DNA of 8,592 nt. It comes from Syntrophomonas sp. Its GTDB lineage: Bacteria > Bacillota > Syntrophomonadia > Syntrophomonadales > Syntrophomonadaceae. Below, piece after piece: positions 1 to 6,169 of this stretch. The stretch's first letter is position 1. Every line of letters starts with the position of its first letter. The notes below the pieces were generated by a model that ran no database searches, was not told where the DNA came from, and saw only the letters and a program-made list of their open reading frames with translations. The position numbers were made by a program, and so were the translations under genes. The stretch spans positions 1 to 8,592 of the forward strand of contig DLUN01000024.1 of assembly GCA_003444615.1 (NCBI GenBank), in the 5' to 3' direction.

Positions 1-12
1 TATAAGAGACAG
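1..12 (+). other. Residual Nextera/Tn5 mosaic-end adapter
   Basis: The first 12 bases, TATAAGAGACAG, are identical to the last 12 bases of the 19-bp Tn5 mosaic end used in Nextera libraries (AGATGTGTATAAGAGACAG). The match lies exactly at the sequence edge and in the orientation in which the adapter precedes an insert. It is therefore best read as untrimmed library sequence and not as genome. Genomic sequence would begin at base 13. A 12-base match by chance precisely at the edge is very unlikely. Confidence 0.85.
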
Positions 13-373
13 CGGCTGTTCTACGCAATAGCCCTCAGCTTAGTACCAATTATGACAACCAGGTGATTCCCTGCCGGGCTGTAGCCCAGAACAGTGAATA
101 TTATGTTAACTAGAAAGCGGCTCGAACTATATTACTTGATTAAATATGACAAGTTCAGTCACCTAATTCATAATTTCCTGTGTAACCATCATTTTTACTC
201 CTAATAATTTCCCCTCTGAGGCCTCTAAAAATTAATAGCGAATATCATAAGTATGGCCAGTATTAAAATCTACCTGAAGAGCAAATTTTCCCTTCTGTGG
301 GCAAATCCGCAAAAATAAGCGTAAAAGGAGCTAATTCCCTCCCCTTTCACAAGATAAGTCATGTAACATAATA
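13..373. other. Contig-edge region without a secure gene
   Basis: No gene can be supported here. A 32-codon open frame runs from the adapter junction to a TAG at 111-113 on the plus strand and could be the tail of a truncated gene. The complementary frame on the minus strand is also open, so coding direction is undecided. Bases 16-94 hold a nested inverted repeat: CTGTTCT at 16-22 pairs with AGAACAG at 88-94, and AGCCC at 30-34 pairs with GGGCT at 76-80, with 7-nt internal loops on both sides. This could be a structured RNA piece or coincidence. The rest is AT-rich and holds only a weak terminator candidate near 323-347. Confidence 0.5.
323..347 (-). terminator. Weak terminator candidate after the BCCT gene
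   Basis: On the minus strand, 26 nt past the transporter stop codon, GGAG (342-339) can pair with CTCC (330-327) across an 8-nt loop. Two G-U pairs and flanking A-U pairs extend the stem, and the 3' side runs into TTTT. The perfect stem is only 4 bp, so this is a tentative factor-independent terminator for the minus-strand transporter transcript. Confidence 0.3.
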
Positions 374-1950
374 TCATTTGCCATCATCAGTATTTTTTAG
401 GTATTCCTCTATCAGTTTCTCTATCCTTTTTAGCTTTAGCCTTTCCAGTTGTTTTTCACGATGTATTTCTTGCTTCAACGCACGGTTTATGGAAATACAA
501 ATTCCCAGCATTATTACAGCAAAAGGCAGAGCAGATACAATAGAAGCGGTTTGCAGGCCATTCAATCCTCCGCTTAGTAACAGTACAATGGCAATACTTG
601 ATTGCAGTATACCCCAAATGATTTTAATGGAATTATTGGGATTTAGAACACCTTGAGTAGAAAACATACCTAGAACAAATGTTGTAGAATCTGCAGAGGT
701 AATGAAGAAGGTGACTATCAGGAGAATAGCAACAATTATCAACAAGGAAGCTAAGGGGAATTGTTCCAGGGTTACGAAAAGGGCGGAGGTAATGTCATTT
801 TTGACTGCTTGTGCTATAGGTGCCCCCTGGAACATTTCCAAATAAAGTGCTGCACCTCCAAAGGTGGCAAACCAGAGTGCGGCCAGAGTTGAAGGAACAA
901 ATAAAACTCCTATAACAGACTCACGTATGGTTCTCCCTTTCGAGATTCTGGCTATAAAAGTCCCAACAAACGGCGCCCATGCAATCCACCAAGCCCAGTA
1001 AAATAAAGTCCAGGAACCAACCCATTCGCTGCCCGTAAATGGAGTCAGACGAAAACTCATAGGAATTGTATTCCCTATATACCTTCCTAATGTCGTGGTA
1101 AATGTATCAATGATAAAAAGGGTTGGACCTGTTATTAACACAAAGATTAACAGAATAGCGGCTATGCTCAGATTTATGTTGCTCAGGAATCTAATACCTT
1201 TATTGAGTCCGGTAGTAGCAGTACGGTAACAACTAGAATTATTATTATTTGAGTAGCAATGCTGTTTCCAATGTTCAGTACTTGAGAAAAGCCCCCGTTT
1301 ATTTGTAATGCTCCCAATCCTAGAGAAGTAGCTACTCCAAAAACCGTAGCGATAATTGCCAGGATATCAATACCCTTTCCCAGAAAGCCATTTACCCTAT
1401 CTCCTATTAAAGGACGGAAAGTTACACTGATTAATCCGGATTCCCCTTTACGGAAACTATAATAAGCTAAGGCCAAACCAACAACCGTATAAACAGCCCA
1501 TGGATGCAAACCCCAGTGAAAAAATGAATAACGAAGAGCTATTTGAGCTGCCTCTGCTGTTTCTGGTATAACTCCTTCTGGCGGAGCAGTATAATGAGTA
1601 ACAGGCTCTGCAATACCCCAGAAAACTAATCCAATGCCCATACCTGCAGAAAACAGCATAGCTAACCAAGTGTAAAAACTATATTCTGGTTCATCCTCGT
1701 CATTACCTAGTTTTATTCTCCCATAGCGGCCAAAACCCAGCCAAACGGAAAACACTACAAAGGTTATGGTGGTTAAGAGGTAGAACCAACCAAAAGTCCT
1801 AATAATAAAGTCTAACAACTGCTGCATTATGGCTGCCATGCTCTCAGGCCGAATAATTCCCCACAATACAAAAAGTGTTATTATCCATACTGATAAATAA
1901 AAAACAGATCCTGTCCTGCCCTTGTTTGCTTTAATGTTAACCAGCTCCAC
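374..1950 (-). pseudogene. Frameshifted BCCT-family betaine transporter
   Basis: This is a sodium-coupled symporter of the betaine/choline/carnitine transporter family (OpuD/BetP-like, usually about 500-550 residues, 12 helices), broken into two frames. The N-terminal half (GTG at 1950 to TGA at 1183, 255 aa) has the substrate/Na+ motif AGMGIGLVFWGIAEP at residues 102-116 and an FHWGLHPW segment near 144-151. The C-terminal half (to TGA at 374) has the family signature WTLFYWAWWIAWAPFVG, then ARISKGRTIRE, then FITSADSTTF, and a charged C-terminal tail of about 35 residues. The downstream frame remains readable upstream of its first GTG as TGLNKGIRFLSNINL, so both halves belong to one gene. 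Against remembered BetP and OpuD sequences, about 13 nt are missing near 1211-1224. Adding 13 nt makes the span 1590 nt, or 529 residues. GMGIG, not GMGID, points to glycine betaine over choline. An in-frame TAATAA lies just upstream of the GTG, and the ribosome binding site is poor. Confidence 0.85.
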
Positions 1951-1979
1951 GTATTATTACGATGCTTAGTTTTCCCCAA

Positions 1980-2008
1980 AACATAAGAAATTGCACTATA
2001 TGAATCAA
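1980..2008 (-). promoter_or_regulatory. Candidate promoter of the BCCT gene
   Basis: On the minus strand, TTGATT (2008-2003) and TATGTT (1985-1980) match the -35 and -10 consensus at 4 of 6 positions each, with an ideal 17-bp spacer. The -10 box lies 29 bp before the GTG start. The assignment rests on spacing and consensus only. Confidence 0.4.
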
Positions 2009-2014
2009 TTGATT
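2003..2014. promoter_or_regulatory. 12-bp palindrome over the BCCT -35 box
   Basis: AATCAATTGATT is a perfect palindrome, and its left half is the candidate -35 box of the minus-strand transporter promoter. A dimeric repressor bound here would block that promoter. The binding protein is unknown, and short AT-rich palindromes also arise by chance. Confidence 0.3.
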
Positions 2015-2097
2015 AACCGTTTATTTGTATTCTTAAGCCACTGTCATTTCCTGACCGCCCTATTAACGCATTCTCTGGGAGAGTCAAAAAGACAATT

Positions 2098-2126
2098 TCG
2101 ATTTATTAGCTCAGTTCGGATATAAT
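2098..2126 (+). promoter_or_regulatory. Candidate promoter of the CarD gene
   Basis: A perfect -10 hexamer TATAAT lies at 2121-2126. At 17 bp upstream is only a weak -35, TCGATT (2098-2103, 3 of 6). It would give a leader of roughly 90 nt before the CarD start. A perfect TTGACA at 2150-2155 is nearer the gene but has no acceptable -10 at 16-18 bp, so the upstream pair is preferred with low confidence. Confidence 0.35.
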
Positions 2127-2168
2127 TATATATAGAGTGTTAAAATCTTTTGACAAAACAAATCATAG

Positions 2169-2182
2169 CTCAAAGCTTTGAG
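2169..2182. promoter_or_regulatory. 14-bp perfect palindrome in the CarD leader
   Basis: CTCAAAGCTTTGAG is a perfect 14-bp palindrome 38 bp upstream of the CarD start codon, between the promoter candidate and the ribosome binding site. A perfect DNA palindrome without a spacer suits a dimeric DNA-binding protein better than an RNA hairpin. The regulator is unknown. Confidence 0.4.
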
Positions 2183-2220
2183 ACGATAGAGTTACTTATC
2201 AGATAGCAGGAGGAATTTTT

Positions 2221-2721
2221 ATGTTCAGAGTTGATGATTATGTTGTTTATGGTTTGACCGGAGTTTGTAAGATAACGGATATTGAAATGGATAAGATCGA
2301 TGATGAAGAAAGCGAATTCTATGTGCTTAACCCAGTTTTCAGTGACAATATGACTATTAAGATTCCAGTAAATAATGCCACCGCTAGAATGCGAAAGACC
2401 ATTACCAAAGAAGAGGCTTTATCCTTGATTGACATGATTCCAGAACAAGAAACCGTGTGGTTGAAGGATAATCGTGAACGAAGTGAAAAGTTTAAGGCAG
2501 CCCTTAAGACCGGAAAAAGTGAAGAATGGGTAAAAATTATTAAAACAATATATGAGGAAAAGAAAGAAATGGCTACTATTGGTAAGAAATTATCAAAAAG
2601 TGATGAAGATATATTTAAGACAGCCGAAAAGCAGCTACATGAAGAATTAGCAATCGCACTGGGGATTTCCCCGGATGAGGTTAGTGATTATATTTTTCAG
2701 CGCATTTCCAATGATAAATAG
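2221..2721 (+). CDS. CarD-like transcriptional regulator
   Basis: A 166-residue CarD/CdnL-type protein, a family that binds the RNA polymerase beta subunit and stabilises open promoter complexes (family knowledge). Residues 1 to about 60 are the Tudor-like polymerase-interaction domain also found in the repair coupling factor Mfd. The start FRVDDYVVYGLTGVCKITDI fits the usual pattern F-x-x-G/D-D-x-VVY-x-x-x-G-V. Residues 70-160 are helical and charged and end in AEKQLHEELAIALG, typical of the C-terminal domain. The length agrees with stand-alone CarD proteins, and there is no helicase domain as in Mfd. The ATG follows AGGAGGAA at 2208-2215 with normal spacing, so the start is secure. It is transcribed away from the transporter and lies 274 bp before the dehydrogenase, which has its own promoter, so it is probably monocistronic. 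Target promoters are unknown. Confidence 0.9.
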   Translation: MFRVDDYVVYGLTGVCKITDIEMDKIDDEESEFYVLNPVFSDNMTIKIPVNNATARMRKTITKEEALSLIDMIPEQETVWLKDNRERSEKFKAALKTGKSEEWVKIIKTIYEEKKEMATIGKKLSKSDEDIFKTAEKQLHEELAIALGISPDEVSDYIFQRISNDK

Positions 2722-2894
2722 GACAGAATTATTCCTGTTGTAATAATTGGCCAGGCTGCGGCTCCCCTTCTTTCCTACCGCGCAATAAGAACTACTTCTA
2801 TCATGTGCCACAACAACTGCCACCATAAAAACACGATTAAGCGACGATATTGCTGAAAATATTGTATGCTAATTATTGGCATGCTAAATAATTG

Positions 2895-2923
2895 TTGACA
2901 ATATAATTGGGCAGAAATAAACT
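2895..2923 (+). promoter_or_regulatory. Promoter of the dehydrogenase-MarR operon
   Basis: A perfect -35 TTGACA (2895-2900), a 17-bp spacer and TAAACT (2918-2923, 4 of 6) form a good housekeeping-type promoter, with the -10 box 72 bp before the dehydrogenase ATG. The -35 lies inside a short inverted repeat (ATTGT-TG-ACAAT, 2891-2902), and an imperfect direct repeat (ATGCTAATTATTG / ATGCTAAATAATTG) lies just upstream. The region may therefore also bind a regulator. Confidence 0.6.
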
Positions 2924-2936
2924 AAAAATAACTGTA

Positions 2937-2970
2937 TTGGCGGGCTCGGTAAATTGGAAAATCCCGCCAA
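2937..2970 (+). promoter_or_regulatory. Inverted repeat in the dehydrogenase leader
   Basis: TTGGCGGG (2937-2944) and CCCGCCAA (2963-2970) are perfect 8-bp inverted arms around an 18-nt spacer. They sit downstream of the -10 box and 11 bp before the AGGAGG ribosome binding site (2982-2987). The element could be an operator blocking early elongation or an RNA stem in the leader. No U-tract follows it, so it is not a terminator. Confidence 0.45.
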
Positions 2971-2995
2971 CATTTATTAAAAGGAGGAGACAATA

Positions 2996-4135
2996 ATGGA
3001 TTTTAAGCTAAGCGATGAACAAAAGATGATTAAGGCCAATATGAGAGAGTTTGCCCAAAAGTATGTAGAGCCAATCGCAGAGGAAATAGACGAGAGCGGA
3101 CGTTATCCCGAAGAGGCTATAAAACTACTTGGAGAAAAGGGTTATATGGGTATGCCATTTCCAGAGGAGTATGGTGGAGCTGGGACGGACTACCTGACCT
3201 ATGCTATTGCAGTAGAAGAATTATCCCGTTCCTGTGCGGCAACCGGCTTCACTATGTCGGTACACACTGGATTAGCTTGCGGTCCCATAGCTCTTTTTGG
3301 CAATGAAGAACAAAAAAAGAAATACCTTACTCCTATGGCTAAGGGAGAACACATAGGTGCGTTTGCTTTGACTGAACCTGGAGCAGGGACGGATGTGGGT
3401 GCTGCCACTACCCGAGCGGTACTCGAGGGTGACGAATATGTGATAAATGGTTCTAAAACCTTCACTTCTAATGGGCCGGTGGCTGATACTTTTATTACTT
3501 TTGCCTGGACCAACCCCGAAGATAAAAGAAAAGGAATGAGTGCTTTTATCATAGAAAAAGGAACACCGGGCTTATCCATCGGAGAACCTATCATGAAAAT
3601 GGGTATTCGGGCTTCTCAGACTTCGTCAGTATTCTTTAACAACTGCCGGGTACCCAAAGAAAACCTGATTGGCAACCCAGGAGATGGCTTGAAAATTGCT
3701 ATGTCGTGCCTTGATCATGGTCGCATAGGCATAGCTGCCCAGGCTGTGGGTATCGCTCAGGCTGCTTTGGATGAATCCTTGGCCTATTCAAAAGAAAGAA
3801 TTCAGTTTGGCAGGCCGATATCTAAAAACCAGGCTATTCAATGGATGCTAGCGGACATGGAAACGGATATCAACGCTGGAAGATTCCTGTATTATTATGC
3901 TGCCTATTTGAAAGACCAAGGGCAGCCTTTTAGTAAAGCGGCATCCATGGCCAAATTATTCTGCTCGGAGATGTGCTTCAAACATGCGGCTAAAGCTGTG
4001 CAGATTTTTGGCGGGTATGGATACTGCAAAGGACAAAAAGTAGAAAGACTCCTTAGAGATGCTAAAATAACTGAAATCTATGAGGGAACTTCCGAAGCAC
4101 AGAGAATGAATATCGCCAGCAATCTGTTAAGATAA
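2996..4135 (+). CDS. Acyl-CoA dehydrogenase, short-chain/butyryl type
   Basis: A 379-residue FAD-dependent acyl-CoA dehydrogenase that oxidises an acyl-CoA to the trans-2-enoyl-CoA (or reduces crotonyl-CoA when coupled to an electron-transferring flavoprotein). It is cytoplasmic, and the length is normal for the family. The order is N-terminal helical domain (1 to about 115), the middle-domain signature AFALTEPGAGTD (122-133), then the C-terminal helical domain with ERIQFGRPI (267-275) and the FAD-contact segment QIFGGYGY (336-343). IYEGTSE places the catalytic base at Glu363, as in SCAD and clostridial butyryl-CoA dehydrogenase, so the enzyme should be active. Overall similarity to clostridial Bcd is strong from memory, but chain length and branching preference cannot be fixed from sequence alone. 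No EtfAB genes adjoin it. The start follows AAGGAGGAGA with 8-nt spacing. The MarR gene 66 bp downstream is probably co-transcribed. Confidence 0.93.
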   Translation: MDFKLSDEQKMIKANMREFAQKYVEPIAEEIDESGRYPEEAIKLLGEKGYMGMPFPEEYGGAGTDYLTYAIAVEELSRSCAATGFTMSVHTGLACGPIALFGNEEQKKKYLTPMAKGEHIGAFALTEPGAGTDVGAATTRAVLEGDEYVINGSKTFTSNGPVADTFITFAWTNPEDKRKGMSAFIIEKGTPGLSIGEPIMKMGIRASQTSSVFFNNCRVPKENLIGNPGDGLKIAMSCLDHGRIGIAAQAVGIAQAALDESLAYSKERIQFGRPISKNQAIQWMLADMETDINAGRFLYYYAAYLKDQGQPFSKAASMAKLFCSEMCFKHAAKAVQIFGGYGYCKGQKVERLLRDAKITEIYEGTSEAQRMNIASNLLR

Positions 4136-4140
4136 ACCCG

Positions 4141-4174
4141 AGCGGTAAACGGGATCATTGTCTTGTTTACCGCT
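4141..4174 (+). repeat. Inverted repeat between dehydrogenase and MarR genes
   Basis: AGCGGTAAAC (4141-4150) and GTTTACCGCT (4165-4174) are perfect 10-bp inverted arms with a 14-nt spacer, beginning 6 bp after the dehydrogenase stop and ending 12 bp before the MarR ribosome binding site. No T-tract follows, so a full terminator is unlikely. It may be an RNA stem that stabilises the upstream message or reduces read-through, or an operator for the MarR protein encoded next to it. Confidence 0.5.
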
Positions 4175-4201
4175 TATCGATTAATTAAGGAGAACAAAAT
4201 C

Positions 4202-4615
4202 ATGGAACTGGAGCAGTGTGTCAATTTCGCCCTTACAAAAGCCCAAAATATAGTACACCAGTTTTTCAAGGCTAGATTAGCTCCTTACGGAATAACTCCC
4301 GGGCAGTATGGTGTACTAAAATGCCTATGGGATGAAGACGGTCTCACGGTAAAAAAACTCGCTGAACGGATGTACTTGGACAGTTCTACGATTACAGGAC
4401 TGTTAGACCGTATGGAAAACAAAGGATTGATAAAGCGTCAATCGTCTCCATCTGATCGCAGAGCCTTAAGCGTTGTTCTGACTCCGGCAGGAAAAGCGCT
4501 GCAGGAACCAGTGACACAGGCTATAATAGATGCTAATCAAGCTGTCCTGAAAAACATGAGTGAGGAAGAAGCTGATAGTTTCTTGAACATCTTGCTGAGT
4601 CTAAACGGTAAATAA
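4202..4615 (+). CDS. MarR-family transcriptional regulator
   Basis: A 137-residue winged helix-turn-helix regulator of the MarR family, which normally acts as a dimeric repressor released by a small ligand. The DNA-binding part runs from LTVKKLAERMYLD (48-60) through the recognition helix (61-72, SSTITGLLDRME) to a wing with SPSDRRALSVVLT (82-94), holding the conserved D-x-R pattern. Helices at both ends form the dimer interface. The start is set by AAGGAG at 4187-4192, 9 nt before this ATG. A TTG 39 bp further upstream keeps the frame open but lies inside the inverted repeat arm and has no ribosome binding site. Its position behind the acyl-CoA dehydrogenase suggests control of that operon, with an acyl-CoA or related acid as possible ligand. 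That is inference from context. Confidence 0.9.
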   Translation: MELEQCVNFALTKAQNIVHQFFKARLAPYGITPGQYGVLKCLWDEDGLTVKKLAERMYLDSSTITGLLDRMENKGLIKRQSSPSDRRALSVVLTPAGKALQEPVTQAIIDANQAVLKNMSEEEADSFLNILLSLNGK

Positions 4616-4677
4616 TATCAAATAAGCCCTAATAAGAGTTCATCTTCTTTGGAGTGGATAGTGGATAATAAAAGGAT

Positions 4678-5943
4678 TTAATAGCGAGGCCTTCTATATT
4701 GACTGGGTATTCTCTTTCTCAGTAGCAAAAGTATTAACCGCTTTAAGCCGTTTTGTAATGGGGGGTATTTACTGAACAACAGTATCAATACCCCTAATAT
4801 GCCAAGGGTTACACACAAGTTTAGTAATGGTTGCCTTAATAAAGCAGGTGCTTGCATCTGCTTTATTAAGACCTCATCCTGAGCTATCACCTCAATTTGT
4901 CCTACCTGTTCGCCCTCCAGGTATATTTTGCATGTGCCCAGTATGTCACCGATTCTAATTGGAGCTGAATTTTTAGGTTTTACTGAAAGACTGTAGGATA
5001 GATATGGAACTTCCTCGTCTGTGACCGCTACTTGCAGGTCCATAACTGGTCTAACTCTAACAGTTGGGGATTCACCATCTTCAATCATTATATCCCACAA
5101 CAGGTCCTGGGTTTTACCTAGCTGTGCCATGTGGTAATTATCAAAGCCAAACTCCAATAGAGTTTCCAGATCTTCGTAAACCGTAGAGGAATTCAGTGAC
5201 ACAGCAATTAATAGCATATCACCTCTTTGGGCGGCACCTACCACACAGTTGCCTGCTTGACGAGTATATCCGGTTTTTACTCCGACAGCATCTTCATAAC
5301 GATATAGCAACCTATTTTTATTCAGTAAAATACGATCTTCATCCGGACGGCTATCCCAGGGTATAATTTTTCTTTGGGTACTAACTACTTCGGCAAACAC
5401 CGGATTGGCTAATGCCACTCTGGTTAATATGGCTAAATCATAAGCCGTACTATAATGATTTTCATCGTGAAGTCCATGGGGGTTAACAAAATGAGTGTTG
5501 TATGCTCCTAATTCATTAGCCCGCCTATTCATTATTTCCACAAAGTCTGTTTCACTGTCCACCATGCTCTCAGCCAGGGCCACACAGGCATCATTAGCCG
5601 AAACAAGCATAGCAGCATAGAGCAATTCCAGGCGCGTTAACACTTCACCCGCCTCCAGATATGCAGTACTCTCAGGTGTAGCTGCGGCATATTCACTTAT
5701 GATTACTTTTTTATTTAGGTTGCCATTTTCACAAATAAGCAAACCGGTCATTATCTTAGTGAGGCTGGCCGGTGGAACCCGTTCTGTGCTGTTGTTTTCA
5801 TATAATATCCTGCCCGATTTGGCATCCATTAAAATAACGGATTTCCCATTGGTGACCAACTCATCATTAGCTAATAAACAACTAGGTGTACAGAACAAAA
5901 ACCAAAAGGCCATAAATAGCAGCCATATTTTTAACGATTTCAT
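4678..5943 (-). CDS. D-alanyl-D-alanine carboxypeptidase (DacF-like PBP)
   Basis: A 421-residue low-molecular-weight penicillin-binding protein of the peptidase S11 family that removes the terminal D-alanine from peptidoglycan pentapeptides outside the membrane. All three active-site motifs are present: S60-L-T-K63 with the nucleophilic serine, S115-A-N117, and K223-T-G225. Residues 1-25 form a signal peptide ending near LLA-ND. The catalytic domain runs to about 255, and a beta-rich C-terminal domain follows (about 270-365). Instead of only an amphipathic tail helix, residues 373-391 form a clear transmembrane helix, followed by about 30 strongly basic residues. The protein is therefore predicted to be anchored at its C-terminus. 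The ATG at 5943 has GGAG at 5954-5951, 7 nt upstream. It converges on the MarR gene with only 62 bp between them and no obvious terminator. DacF (sporulation) and DacA-type roles cannot be separated here. Confidence 0.93.
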   Translation of the reverse strand: MKSLKIWLLFMAFWFLFCTPSCLLANDELVTNGKSVILMDAKSGRILYENNSTERVPPASLTKIMTGLLICENGNLNKKVIISEYAAATPESTAYLEAGEVLTRLELLYAAMLVSANDACVALAESMVDSETDFVEIMNRRANELGAYNTHFVNPHGLHDENHYSTAYDLAILTRVALANPVFAEVVSTQRKIIPWDSRPDEDRILLNKNRLLYRYEDAVGVKTGYTRQAGNCVVGAAQRGDMLLIAVSLNSSTVYEDLETLLEFGFDNYHMAQLGKTQDLLWDIMIEDGESPTVRVRPVMDLQVAVTDEEVPYLSYSLSVKPKNSAPIRIGDILGTCKIYLEGEQVGQIEVIAQDEVLIKQMQAPALLRQPLLNLCVTLGILGVLILLFSKYPPLQNGLKRLILLLLRKRIPSQYRRPRY

Positions 5944-6118
5944 TTCATTACTCCGATATAAGTCCCATATAATTGGTGAAAGTATGAATCAGCCTTAACA
6001 TGAACTGGCTCAGCAATTTAATTATTGAACGAGAGCGATTCCTTAAAAATTTTAGCAGTTCTGTGAGTAAAACAGCAACTACCAATAGCTACTAATCTCA
6101 GTGCAATTCTGTCCATCG

Positions 6119-6143
6119 AAAAAGGGGACTCCTGTCCCCTTTT
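6119..6143 (-). terminator. Strong hairpin terminator
   Basis: AAAAGGGGAC (6120-6129) and GTCCCCTTTT (6134-6143) are perfect 10-bp arms around a TCCT loop, with a 6-bp GC-rich core. On the minus strand the stem runs into five T residues (complement of 6123-6119), 27 nt past the stop of the 153-residue membrane protein, so it is the natural terminator of that gene. It would also work in the plus direction with four T residues, but no plus-strand gene precedes it. Confidence 0.85.
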
Positions 6144-6169
6144 AATCAACGCCTTAAATATAAAAGAGC

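Noticed and set aside
15..113. 32-codon plus-strand open frame as the tail of a gene
   Set aside because: The minus-strand complement is equally open, no recognisable motif is present and the upstream part is adapter, so no CDS is called.
374..1141. C-terminal transporter half as an independent gene
   Set aside because: Its frame is readable upstream of the GTG as TGLNKGIRFLSNINL, which belongs inside a BCCT helix region, and there is no ribosome binding site at the GTG. It is the rest of the same broken gene.
2150..2178. TTGACA at 2150-2155 as the CarD -35 box
   Set aside because: The hexamer is perfect, but the sequences 16-18 bp downstream (AAGCTT region) do not resemble a -10 box.
2727..2748. 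AATTATT/AATAATT hairpin as the CarD terminator
   Set aside because: The stem is entirely A-T and no T-tract follows, so it would be too weak for factor-independent termination.
4163..4201. Upstream TTG start for the MarR protein
   Set aside because: It lies inside the 10-bp inverted repeat and lacks a ribosome binding site, whereas ATG 4202 has AAGGAG at proper spacing and gives a normal family N-terminus.
4654..4667. Tandem GTGGATA repeat
   Set aside because: Only two copies of a 7-mer in a short convergent gap, with no sign of function.
5870..5943. Lipoprotein signal in the carboxypeptidase N-terminus
   Set aside because: The cysteines near residues 18 and 22 are preceded by LF and PS contexts that do not fit the lipobox well. 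An ordinary signal peptide ending near LLA is more likely.
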